A DNA stretch of 64,000 nucleotides, taken from positions 22,678,509 to 22,742,508 of the forward strand of contig NC_087064.1 in the NCBI RefSeq assembly GCF_963678635.1, given 5' to 3'. The translations under genes and the position numbers were made by a program. This document shows, piece by piece, positions 8,801-16,940 of this stretch (position 1 is the first letter of the stretch; each line of letters begins with the position of its first letter). This DNA is from Symsagittifera roscoffensis (lineage: Eukaryota > Xenacoelomorpha > Acoela > Convolutidae). Below the pieces are notes generated by a model. That model ran no database searches and was not told where the DNA came from. It saw nothing but the letters and a program-made list of their open reading frames with translations.

Positions 8801-11040
8801 AAAATCTTGCATTACCAGACACCTTAAGTCGAAATACACCACCTGAATTACTTACACGAAAAACAACAGTTGAAATACCCAAGAACATAAAATTCTACCT
8901 TGCAGAAAACGAAACATCACCCCGATTGGAATGCAAATATGCAGTAAAAACTGATATTGAACAATCACAAATAAATAATTTACAACATTTCCCACTTTAT
9001 TTAGATTGTCAAAATAATCATTATGAAGTTGACCTACTTGGAACATCAACTTTCAAACCAATCCCATATTCTCAATGGATAAAAAATAACACCCAACAAA
9101 AACGAACAAAACAACACCTACCTAAAAAAGACCATTTTCCACTAATTGAAAAAGAAGATTTAACTGATAAAATAAATTTATCAGGACCACAAACAAATGA
9201 TTCAAAATACACAATAAATCAAGTTTTTGACCTCCATGACCCACTTGATACAATACCCTTATCTAAATTAGAAATCGAAAACATTTTTCTCCCCCCAACA
9301 GAAACAATTACAATTTCAACACTGAAACAATATCAAAACCTTGACCCAGTAATTAGACAACTGAAATCATGGCACAAATATAAAACTAAACCTATCAAAG
9401 CAGATTCAACCATTCTAGGAAACAAAACACTCCTCCGATACTTTCGCAAATTTAACAACACAACAATTAACGAAAACACAGACCTTTTAGAGTATAACAT
9501 GAATGAATCTACAGTTCCATGTCTCCCTATAAGTATGATTCTTATAGCTTTTAATATTTCACATACACAAAATATTAAAGGACACTCTGGATCAGAAAAA
9601 ACATATTCAAATTTTATACAAAATTTTTACTTCCCAAATGCACCAATCTGGATAAAAGTACTATGCAATGACTGTATAGTATGTCAACTAAATAAACCTT
9701 ACCCAAATCAAAAACAAATAGCACAAAAACAAGATTTTAAAGGACAAAGTTTGTACTTTAATCATCGTATCTCATTTGATACTAAAGGACCAATTTCACC
9801 CTCATCAGAAGGAAACTCCTACATTATGGTAATTGTTGACGCATTTACACATTATGTAGCACTTAACCCAGTACCACATTGTAATGCTTATTACGCATAT
9901 ACAACACTTTATGAACACTGGATAGCAAAATTCGGACTACCAGAAATTTTAGTTACAGACAATGGTACAGAATTCATAAATAATGAAATAATAACACTAT
10001 GTCATTTATACAACATTAAACACAAACCACGTACATCTCATGCACCTTGGACAAACGGCTTAGTCGAAGGTATGAACCGTTCACTACAAGAATATCTTAG
10101 ATGTATCATCAACGGAAATGATACAAAATATACCGAATGGTCAGCAGATGTAAAATTATTTCCCTTAGCATATAATTCACAAATTACGACAACTTTAGGA
10201 ATGTCACCATACGAAATGGTTTTTAACCAAAAGCCACGCAAACCAATAATGTTTACAGCAAATTCCCATAAAAACGCACAAGGTTATTGTCAACCAAATA
10301 AAGACTCAATTTGTTATAACCTCCCATTACATACGCACGATGAAGATCATTTTCATCACCCACAAATTCTTAAACTAGCCTCCGGTACACACACCGAATG
10401 GATTTTAAATAGAGATAAGAAACACAATGAAATTTACCAAAAAATAACGAAAAAGTTATTACAAAGACAAAACATAAATGAACAAATCAATTCACGTTTT
10501 ACACCAGCTTCCGATTTAAAAATTGGAACATTTGTTTTAATACCTAATTTTAATACTCAAAAAGGAATTTCTAAAAAATTACAACCCCTCCGAAAAGGAC
10601 CCTACCAAATAATTGCAAAACCCACTGATGTCACATATAAAATTACCGACTCAAACAAAAAAGAAATCGTTCAGCACCGAAACAACCTATTACCTTATTA
10701 CCCAAAAGAATACGCACTCCGCGAATTAACTCAATTATATTCTTTCACAGGATTAAAAATCATTCAAAATGAACCACATCTGAAAAACACAGAACAAAAT
10801 GATAACCCCACCGAAAATCAAAACACGAAACCAACCGCTACCAAAAACAATACGCAAAACCATAAAGAATATCCAAAACAAAGAAAAAATAGAAAAATGA
10901 CAGAACAAATAATACCCCAAGAGGAAATAGACAAATCAGAACATAGAAAAACATCAAGACTCCGAAATCAACCACGTAAAAACTACAAAATGTTCATCCC
11001 TCAATCTAAAATATTAAAGAAAGTAGAATTTAAAAAGTAA
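2818..11040 (+). CDS. gag-pol: Gag-Pol polyprotein (Ty3/gypsy type), single ORF
   Basis: 2740 residues in one uninterrupted frame. Residues 1-590 are a disordered, Ser/Thr/Gln/Asn-rich region. About 600-790 resembles the retrotransposon gag capsid domain (tryptophan-containing WF and F-x-K-M-F segments). A CCHC zinc knuckle (C-X2-C-X4-H-X4-C) lies at about 841-854. About 890-1070 is a very long Asn/Arg/Ser/Tyr-rich tract. An aspartic protease follows with DSGAES at 1229, reverse transcriptase with YLDD at 1737-1740, RNase H with its first Asp near 1886, and integrase with a zinc-binding HHCC region from about 2246 and D2321, D2381 and E2417, the last two separated by exactly 35 residues. The C-terminal tail is basic. 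There is no gag/pol frameshift or stop, so the Gag:Pol ratio must be set by processing, splicing or another route. Confidence 0.95.
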   Translation: MSSTHTPGDETPDDDEIFPFIVDADTDRGQHIFCQNLLVNLFEPGISPCKTEFPDVKIKRQIIDHYLKDICNITQQYGIYSIEFTSPNHNNRTYTIQTDDLDLEFSKVFSEYIKSIQYHNSQRANSIFTNEVFAIIYSYISILENEIPLTNVSPTETSKHLKVRHEITLLSSYLNIIKENFTKDDVSQHTKHDLQKILAWFIIDYFTHNIDLIAQARKNFRPQNSNDDTAITEQSDYVWDPEWSHPAFISFPQSISSQAIGTISYIRDYVRVIPLTIDATPLNYNTFLPDTQNNSLNSTVIHNENLNGTRNLTQQDIQTPSHFINEEIVHTTTTQQSISPIRPNLTTPRNTNPSQTQVTLQSTVKPSVAPKYSHMDYQTYRPMTIPSKTRKTFTRNNFADHNYNYTHPSKTNYQPQRNFNQYTKPRNWDNPTAQYNSKNFQPNPPQDRSENYPFFQQNKNKKQTSYQMDYLSSDDDFLQPDIFAPNTQEYRRQGIQKTRTNHRNFSPQPIDAQHQQPIQQQNLINTQSFQPIQQQNPMTAHSYQPSQMQNEIPLPYYLQQHEITRNQLSNFSQMPNAAESLQMTMNPYLMGGSSITSNKPLMVFTGTDPEYSVEDYLNAVTANLILNIGPEPINTPLHQNWIHRRTALIQTTLDGAAQKWFSVLPLEIKSNWKRFTQEFSKMFDSERNKQQQRVLCNEIRRLPNETIKQIAVRIETLVRKAYSLNTHDYKNTKMTEILMMTLTPQLRKIAIKKRASHPSSIREPDLDFRKLVDKLEQAEITMKLEETENLKLQYVNRIETTPTNINNIQKSETDLVEKITEILNIYEKNPNFKGKPSFKKWCNYCRRYGHSISECRQKQQDSQNKPQKYKEPNKSFYQYMKKDQNLPNKNVYSNNSSGKPLPNNTSYTRNQSPYNSSYRGRSPERRNTQNSSQNHYNRPNSRNNYSRSNSNTQRFVSRSNSQSRNNYYPNNQSRNSSYNRNRNYSYNRNRSYSNNRNQNYPNNRSRNNSYNRSNYNRPNNNYQNRSRNNSQNRHPSYNNRYRNYSQSPHRNNNHYNNSNNRHRSSTPKHQRQINQVQANPETTSDPPGIDDTVTDTLQLNQINCTSSDSESDTENTLAINMIKVENDYESVIYEQPFPSHIYENQSEFLQNYYTTPINSTSTTQETNEINTTDQTNKNTKTKCLNTNHIYQNIQKEQPKEKIWTIPFLLESPRNKEFQPPDLEIDFLIDSGAESNIINIPTWNEIKTLHPKLTPLETSSKLATAQGSTLINYGKIQLFLLPTRTMEQSKILNKPFKQIFHITDIKYNIIGIPFISKYIPTINILNSKILIKDKYTKTKETSLTFFQRLNKQPPFFSKFYPIYNQQRKHLKPLSGNIYNFSIKQVHQYDKEQNKQKFYMSDFEFKPIHKFFKITISSIKYLKNSNSDIISLHVYNNTPYQVTLPLGLLGYCETNATISPIHEKAYRVNNILQLLDICQSTILNEELSINNIISNENRNTDYFTKTPYFKPTFNISNHTKDQQKFLTMFNFQHSQITQDEFEKLAKQLIKYSSVYATSKFDVGKISSSLHLPLKPDAVFKKQRASKVPIHLHDKVNRLLDILEQYNIISPVNKEEQPKGNTFINPVIILAKGESLKIVLDARYLNSLIDESKCNWPIEPIQVILTKINGKYFTTADMNSAYNQMPLDEQSRRLTQFVIGNQQYEFNRLFYGISIGPAAFSAFMSKIFRPLILKKNAITYLDDVFMQSQTKDEMFKVLEKYHQILQNENLKAAPDKSHFFLTRVKFLGHNIERKTITPLKSRIDAIQKLQPPTNKKKIQEFLGMLNFLSKYVYKMQLYLRPFYNILRQQNNFEWNTEHQTRFEEIKKLLTEQISNTIPDPDQPFYAMCDASNFGIGAALLQSHNGTNKMNLISANSRLFTQAELRLSTLMRECTAIIYTLTEYEFLILGSKHPTVLFTDHKPIIFLFTQKSNPNHRVYRFQLILMKFPNLHIVWTAGKNLALPDTLSRNTPPELLTRKTTVEIPKNIKFYLAENETSPRLECKYAVKTDIEQSQINNLQHFPLYLDCQNNHYEVDLLGTSTFKPIPYSQWIKNNTQQKRTKQHLPKKDHFPLIEKEDLTDKINLSGPQTNDSKYTINQVFDLHDPLDTIPLSKLEIENIFLPPTETITISTLKQYQNLDPVIRQLKSWHKYKTKPIKADSTILGNKTLLRYFRKFNNTTINENTDLLEYNMNESTVPCLPISMILIAFNISHTQNIKGHSGSEKTYSNFIQNFYFPNAPIWIKVLCNDCIVCQLNKPYPNQKQIAQKQDFKGQSLYFNHRISFDTKGPISPSSEGNSYIMVIVDAFTHYVALNPVPHCNAYYAYTTLYEHWIAKFGLPEILVTDNGTEFINNEIITLCHLYNIKHKPRTSHAPWTNGLVEGMNRSLQEYLRCIINGNDTKYTEWSADVKLFPLAYNSQITTTLGMSPYEMVFNQKPRKPIMFTANSHKNAQGYCQPNKDSICYNLPLHTHDEDHFHHPQILKLASGTHTEWILNRDKKHNEIYQKITKKLLQRQNINEQINSRFTPASDLKIGTFVLIPNFNTQKGISKKLQPLRKGPYQIIAKPTDVTYKITDSNKKEIVQHRNNLLPYYPKEYALRELTQLYSFTGLKIIQNEPHLKNTEQNDNPTENQNTKPTATKNNTQNHKEYPKQRKNRKMTEQIIPQEEIDKSEHRKTSRLRNQPRKNYKMFIPQSKILKKVEFKK

Positions 11041-11640
11041 TTTTAAGATTTTATACTTCACAATCTTGAAACCTCCGTAAAATTTTTCATTTCATTTTTT
11101 CAAAATAACATGCTCACAAGTACGCAATAATTCTAGTTCAAAATAGACCAATAGGATTCATCCAATCCGCCACTTTCTCTAACTCAAACTAAGATCAATT
11201 AGACGAATAATCTAGAACTCCAGGCACATCTCTAACTATAACTTTACAACCTCCAGGTCAAAAATAAGCAAACCACTCCAACTTGACAACTAAAATAAAT
11301 ATCACCATAATACCGTACCCCTCCCTTATCTAATAACCCAAAGATCAACAATATTTCCCCAACTCAGACCACGAATACCCCCAAAACAAATTTGATAACT
11401 TAGCCTAAAGTAACAAAATGAAGATTTTAATTAGCCTAAAGTATAAAAATCTCACCATACCCCGGATCATTTGACAAACAAAAATAAAGAAAAAGACGAC
11501 CTCCCAGTCACCATAAAAATTGCCCCCAACAAATTTTTACAAAACTCAACCCACTTGTCAAAAAACTAATAAATAATTCGACCACACTAGAAAATCGCCT
11601 CAAACAGCAAAAAATATTCGACCAAGAGATCATTTCTTAA
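11041..11640 (+). other. Non-coding spacer after gag-pol
   Basis: About 600 bp without a credible ORF on the plus strand. The word TTAGCCTAAAGTA occurs twice (about 11399 and 11431). It is A/C-rich like the coding parts of the element. It may hold splice acceptors for the downstream ORFs, but none is obvious. Confidence 0.45.
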
Positions 11641-11871
11641 ATGCTTTTCTCTCAAACAGTTGCTCAAATACTTATAAATTTTGAACATTTTTTTTCAATA
11701 CTTGAAGCCTTTATAATATTTCTTTTTGATATACTTGAATATTTTCTAATAATCCTAATCATTTTTTGTAACATTTTTTTAATTTTCTACACTATACTCG
11801 AACTATTCCTCCAACTTTCCAAAACCCTTGAATATATCCACAGGTACGATTTTCACAACTTGTCTAAATGA
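11641..11871 (+). CDS. Small hydrophobic membrane protein A of the retroelement
   Basis: 76 residues dominated by Phe, Ile and Leu. Residues about 15-58 can form one or two transmembrane helices, followed by a short polar tail. No homolog is recognised. Its stop codon overlaps the start of the next ORF as ATGA (11868-11871), a layout associated with termination-reinitiation in compact viral RNAs. Size and hydrophobicity resemble viroporins or small membrane accessory proteins, but that is analogy only. T-rich sequence generates hydrophobic frames by chance, so the ATGA linkage to a second hydrophobic ORF is the main support. Confidence 0.45.
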   Translation: MLFSQTVAQILINFEHFFSILEAFIIFLFDILEYFLIILIIFCNIFLIFYTILELFLQLSKTLEYIHRYDFHNLSK

Positions 11872-12056
11872 TACGAACAATTTTCAGTAGAACTGATATT
11901 TTTTTATTGTTTGTAATTTTCATAACATTTTTATCATCCCTCATTTTGACCATATGTAAATGTATAAAGAAAGCAATCATCACATTTGCCCTAGCAACAA
12001 TTTTTCTAATTATTTTTTTGGAAGAATATTATAATAAACATAAACCTTCCCACTAA
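11868..12056 (+). CDS. Small hydrophobic membrane protein B of the retroelement
   Basis: 62 residues with two predicted transmembrane segments (about 12-30 and 36-51) separated by a short Cys/Lys turn (CKCIKK), giving a hairpin membrane topology. It begins inside the ATGA shared with the preceding ORF and ends six bases before the ATG-less frame opens at 12062. Function unknown. The two proteins may be a coupled pair. Confidence 0.45.
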   Translation: MIRTIFSRTDIFLLFVIFITFLSSLILTICKCIKKAIITFALATIFLIIFLEEYYNKHKPSH

Positions 12057-12061
12057 AGTAA

Positions 12062-13198
12062 CAATTCAAAAATCCATCAAAAATTGCTACCCAACAGTCA
12101 CAGAATCAGTCTTCACCGACATCATCCCAAGATAATCCAACACCACCTTCAACTACTCAAAATCCTCAAACATCTACACGAATTTCTTTTCAAGACAATC
12201 CATACACTTTTGAAGAACGGCACGCTCGTTTATCTGAACCACTAGAACCAGTTCAACGACAAGCATCCCTAAGTGAACCAACATACAATCTTTACCCAAC
12301 ACTACCACAAGAACTAAGTAGAATACGAAACCTTAGTCAAAACCAAAACACAACAGAAATAAATAGACAAATTATACATCCTCGACGAAATAGAAATTTT
12401 CAAACTCCCCGAGTTCATTTTGATATACCTCAATCCCCATCACAAACCACTCCAGAAAACACCACTGGCATCACACCAGAAACTCCTACACTTTTTTCAC
12501 AACGAAGCACTTCAAGTCTACCCTCAGACTACTTAGGTTCAACACCAACATCTGAACAAATACGTGAAAATCCTTTTAACCCCCCAAACCAAACATCACG
12601 ATTTCCATATTGGACTACACATTCATTTACACAAGGTGAACCAAATTTAGTCAATGACCCCATAGATATTTCTACGGATACAACAACATCCTCATCACTA
12701 CCAGAAACATTATCACTACCATCAACACCATCAATAAGCCAATTTTCACCACCACCCTTTAACTTAAATTTTCCAAATAATCTCGACGCCAGATATCGAG
12801 AACAATCATCAATAAATATTCCTTTAAGACTAGATTGGAATACATTCACAGCACCTCCACCATTATTTGGACAACATCAAGAAAGTAACCGCCTTCATAA
12901 CTGGGCACTTAATAGATTACAATATCGCCAAGATATTCACAACGATATCCGTGATCACAATATTCAAATACTCCAACAAAACAGTTTACAATTAAAGTTT
13001 GAAATCACAGTTAAGTTAAATAACATTACCCAACATCCCTACCCATTAAATCCACCTAACATAACAGCTCAATCACTACCACCACCGTTTATAACTACTG
13101 AAGTAATATATAAATACGACAGATATACCAAAAACACAATTGGCTACATTACATTTTATAATCCATACTCAGGATTATCATACACATGTATATTCTAA
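12062..13198 (+). CDS. 378-codon open frame with no ATG, between pol and env
   Basis: The frame opens after TAA at 12059-12061 and closes with TAA at 13196-13198. I find no methionine codon in it, so it would be missed by ATG-based calling. The first two thirds are rich in Ser, Thr, Pro and Gln; the last 120 or so residues are more globular with Trp, Asn-His and repeated aromatic residues. An open frame of this length is unlikely by chance in DNA this AT-rich, and its A/C-rich codon use matches gag-pol. Translation would need splicing from an upstream ATG, a non-AUG start, or frameshifting. A candidate acceptor is at 12131/12132, in phase with the donor at 2839/2840 read in the gag-pol frame. 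It overlaps the env-like start by 13 nt. No family recognised. Confidence 0.6.
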   Translation, partial: QFKNPSKIATQQSQNQSSPTSSQDNPTPPSTTQNPQTSTRISFQDNPYTFEERHARLSEPLEPVQRQASLSEPTYNLYPTLPQELSRIRNLSQNQNTTEINRQIIHPRRNRNFQTPRVHFDIPQSPSQTTPENTTGITPETPTLFSQRSTSSLPSDYLGSTPTSEQIRENPFNPPNQTSRFPYWTTHSFTQGEPNLVNDPIDISTDTTTSSSLPETLSLPSTPSISQFSPPPFNLNFPNNLDARYREQSSINIPLRLDWNTFTAPPPLFGQHQESNRLHNWALNRLQYRQDIHNDIRDHNIQILQQNSLQLKFEITVKLNNITQHPYPLNPPNITAQSLPPPFITTEVIYKYDRYTKNTIGYITFYNPYSGLSYTCIF

Positions 13199-15381
13199 AA
13201 TTATTAATTTTTCTCCAACTCCTTTTTCTAGTAACCTCAAATCAAAACATAAACCCTTCCCCTCGTACAGGACCACAAGATTTATTAGTAACACATTACG
13301 ATTGCGAAGAAAATGAACAAAAAACACTACACAAATATGCAATAAATCAAGTATCACAATGTGAAACAGAACCACAAGCTATAGAAACCACAGATATAAT
13401 AGCAACACTCTATTCAAAAGCCCGAGCAACAACAGTTACAGGTTATAAATTCACAGCGACATTTTCCGAAAAGAAAGTACATTGTTCACAAGTCTCGAAC
13501 GGAAACAAAAACCGACTTGACCATGAATCATTCTATCAAAGTAATATAGAACGCCTTTTACATCTCAACCCCGACGATTGTAAAAATGAATTACTTAGAC
13601 TAAACATCACACAAAATAAAAACTCCCAAAGAAAATTAGTTAATTTTCAAGTTTTTTCAGACTCTGTACACCAATCACAACTTGAAAGACACCAAGGACA
13701 TATAAAACTAGACGAAAAATACCCGTATAACGGCGCACACGGACGATTAACCTATGACCTACATGATAAACATTGGATACCACACATTGGTATAAATAAC
13801 CCATCAAACTGCAAAGCAGACACGAAAAATAAAGGATACCAAGAAATAAAGTTTTTCGATTGGAAAATACAACTCGAAAAAATACAACTCACACGAGATT
13901 TATCTGATAATACAATGATCTATCAAGGAATCCGACTACCTTGTAAAAATGATCAAGGATATTGCGACCCTACAACAAGAACACAAGCAACAATTGTTTG
14001 GTTCCCCGAAGATACATGTACAACATTTCAAGTAGCAAAAATACACGCTCGTATGATAAAATTTCACGAAAAATATTTCATACAATCAATTCCTTATGAA
14101 CAAGTCCATCCATCACGCAAACTAAGTTCCGATTTTAGAAACATAGACAATATAGAAAATAAATTGACACGTTTTCAAATATATCAAGAAACAGAACTTG
14201 CATGTAAATACAAGAATCCACTTCACAGAACACAATACTCTGAAATATTAGTTGAATACGAAAAAGGATTCGACATGACCACTGGAAAAGTAAAAATCGA
14301 CCCATATGCCACAGGTCATCCTCCAAACGAAGGAACATCCTATATACCAGTTAATTTTGAATGCGTTTTAATGCCCACTCTCTCTTGGACCTCATACTAT
14401 CATTTCACTAACCCTCTTTGCTTACCTTTATCCAGCACTGCCATCGATATAGACCGAAACAAAGACATGCTATATCGACTAACTACACCACTAACCGCTA
14501 GACAATTTACTTACGTTGGATATAAAAAATCACTAAAAATACACACTGCACCTAGAGCTAATGAATATACACTAGAATACTACGATCACAACATCATTAG
14601 AGCTAACCAAGATCAATTCTTAGACGACGATCGCTTCGCTAATCCACAAATCACCGAGAAATTTTTCATCAAGACACCATATATATTTACACTAAACATC
14701 TTCGACCGCAAGTTTGATCACAATATTTCAGAAGCACTAACAGACACACAAGCATACGAAAGTTTTAAAGAACGCTTCCAAATATTTTCACTAACCTTTC
14801 ATTTCCTTGCACCACACGAAAGAGATTTACACTGCTCACACGATATTATGTTGCGCACTAAACAAACACATACATACAGTTACTATCGTTTCATCCAAAA
14901 TCACTTTGACCTCCACACACCCTCTAGACAACCACACCATCGTTTCCAATTCATCAATTCAAAATACACTTCACCATATTTCCTAAATTTCACATATTGT
15001 ATTAAAGACACTAACCTCCATGGTATTCTTCGTAATTATGACCCCATAACCCAAATGTACATTTTCTGCCCCATCACCAAGACCTTCAACGCCGAAGAAT
15101 CCCGACCCTTCCTTATCCCGCACGAATTCCTACAACCTATAGAAATCCCAATTTTAGAATTCATCCACAACACTAAATTTAACCACAAATTATATAACTT
15201 AATCCAAAACACACCTTATGAGTTTGCAGTAGGCACTGAAGAACTAACCACTATTAAGGCACTTCAATTGCTTTGGCCACTGCTTCAAACTAAAAATATC
15301 ATCCGCATCTTAGCTAAACTACTAACAACTTCAGAACTAATTCACGACATCTTCCCCCACGGTTTTTTCCCCGACGACTAA
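13186..15381 (+). CDS. env: Env-like secreted or membrane glycoprotein
   Basis: 731 residues. An N-terminal hydrophobic signal peptide (about residues 3-17) is followed by a cysteine-containing ectodomain with more than a dozen cysteines and several N-glycosylation sequons. Position after pol and the signal peptide support an envelope role. I do not assign it to a named viral glycoprotein family. No clear C-terminal membrane anchor is visible; the best candidate is a moderately hydrophobic stretch near residues 690-715. The ORF is unbroken. A possible splice acceptor (AG at 13171-13172) lies 13 nt before the ATG. A perfect splice donor immediately follows the stop codon. Confidence 0.75.
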   Translation: MYILKLLIFLQLLFLVTSNQNINPSPRTGPQDLLVTHYDCEENEQKTLHKYAINQVSQCETEPQAIETTDIIATLYSKARATTVTGYKFTATFSEKKVHCSQVSNGNKNRLDHESFYQSNIERLLHLNPDDCKNELLRLNITQNKNSQRKLVNFQVFSDSVHQSQLERHQGHIKLDEKYPYNGAHGRLTYDLHDKHWIPHIGINNPSNCKADTKNKGYQEIKFFDWKIQLEKIQLTRDLSDNTMIYQGIRLPCKNDQGYCDPTTRTQATIVWFPEDTCTTFQVAKIHARMIKFHEKYFIQSIPYEQVHPSRKLSSDFRNIDNIENKLTRFQIYQETELACKYKNPLHRTQYSEILVEYEKGFDMTTGKVKIDPYATGHPPNEGTSYIPVNFECVLMPTLSWTSYYHFTNPLCLPLSSTAIDIDRNKDMLYRLTTPLTARQFTYVGYKKSLKIHTAPRANEYTLEYYDHNIIRANQDQFLDDDRFANPQITEKFFIKTPYIFTLNIFDRKFDHNISEALTDTQAYESFKERFQIFSLTFHFLAPHERDLHCSHDIMLRTKQTHTYSYYRFIQNHFDLHTPSRQPHHRFQFINSKYTSPYFLNFTYCIKDTNLHGILRNYDPITQMYIFCPITKTFNAEESRPFLIPHEFLQPIEIPILEFIHNTKFNHKLYNLIQNTPYEFAVGTEELTTIKALQLLWPLLQTKNIIRILAKLLTTSELIHDIFPHGFFPDD

Positions 15382-16940
15382 CAGGTAAGTATGAATTAAA
15401 TGAATATTACTAATTAATTACAGTATTAAAAACTCACCATTCTTTATTCATGTTTTCTTTAGATTTTTAGCCTTCATCCTAGATCATCTGAAAAATTCAC
15501 AAAAGAAAAATAAAAAATAGCAAACTTCTTCAAAACTGTTTAAGACCCTATTAAACTTTTGCACCAACAATTAAATAAATATAATACCAATGCAGTAAAA
15601 TAATTTATAAAATTTCCCCCCAAAAAGCAGTAAATCTACATATGATGAAAATTTGTATCTTAAAATTCCCCCATAACTAGCAGTAAATTTCCAAATTCTA
15701 TGCAGTAAATTAATAAAATGCAATTGCAGTACTAACCTTTTGATATTTTCATTCATTCGCACAGAAATTCTATCCACACTCGCACAGCTCGCCCACGAAG
15801 AATTGTTTAAAATAATGAATTTCAGTTTCAAGTTTTCACACTCAACAACTCTAACATACAATAACATGTTTCAAACTTTCCTTTAACCCGGTTGGAAAGG
15901 AATCATATACTAAACAAAACTAACCAACGCAGCTTACTAAATACCACAAATCATAGAATAACAGCATGACTTAGAAAAGGAAACCAACGGTACCCAAACC
16001 GGATTAACCCAGTTTAAAACTGGATAATTTATTCTTTTGAAGACTATTACAAAGTCTTAGAAAGAAATAATAAAACACAAAAAAGTCGAAAGACAAACCC
16101 ATACCACAAACAATTTGCTTTTTGGAAAAAGTACATAACCAACAAGACATAAGTAAAACCACAACAAACCCAACATAAAACGTTGTCACATAACAGGACC
16201 CCTCACAAACACCGCATGAAATCATACTCCCACTCCTGGCCTAACCCACCAGGAAAGGACGTCCTGAGCATGCTCTATAGCCGGCCTAACCCACCGCGCT
16301 ACATCCACGCTTTGTGACCACACCTTTATTTTTAATAAGAGCTACTCAAGGGTGAGTAACTCTTCAAAATAACCGAACTAAAACAAAAAGCTTTTGTGAA
16401 AACAACTAACTAAAATCATTATTAAAAAATATTAAACTAATAAGAGTTTTATAAAATGTAAAATCACATGATGCAATATATAGATCAGAATACAACACCA
16501 AGGACGAACATCAAAAGACAAGACGACCTCACTACACTCGAGAGAGAATGACCAACTACAATCGATATGCCGCTCACAATCACAACTCAAAGGATTTAGA
16601 GTACGACTTGACCTCGCAGAAAAGGACTTCATTGAACTAGACCAATGACCACCTCGATGTTCAAGTATACGTACAGATCCGAGTAACCAGGCATCCCCTC
16701 CACGCACAATCTCCACGCCATTCCCAAACTAGATCATACACAAAAGAAGTTCTCCACGCAGAACAGAAAAACCTGACATAGCCAACCATTCTGGAATCAG
16801 AATTGACTTTGTTGCAGAGACTCAGTCGTTGTCACAAGAAGAAGCGAAAGAAATATGATGTTCGCCAAATACCAACGTCCATCATCCATCCTTGAATTAC
16901 AGAAGAACTGTTCTAAAAAACTCTGTAAAACCCGGATGGG
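15382..16940 (+). other. Long 3' region of the retroelement
   Basis: About 1.56 kb between the env-like stop and the 3' LTR with no plus-strand ORF of note. Four antisense open frames of 73-98 codons (15571-15867, 16004-16225, 16432-16716, 16797-17018) have no recognised domains and are probably chance. Immediately before the LTR the sequence CCCGGATGGG is only weakly purine-rich, so the polypurine tract is not obvious. Confidence 0.5.
15385..15423 (+). promoter_or_regulatory. Candidate 39 nt mini-intron after the env-like stop
   Basis: CAG then GTAAGT occurs at 15382-15390, three bases after the TAA stop. A TACTAAT branch-like motif and an AG acceptor follow within 39 nt, and a further acceptor-like TTTAG lies near 15470. 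Whether it is used is unknown; a minimal intron here, or this donor joined to a later acceptor, are both possible. Confidence 0.35.

Noticed and set aside
4073-10241. Minus-strand and alternative-frame ORFs within gag-pol
   Set aside because: Shadow frames of the 2740-codon ORF, with hydrophobic or low-complexity composition dictated by the sense strand.
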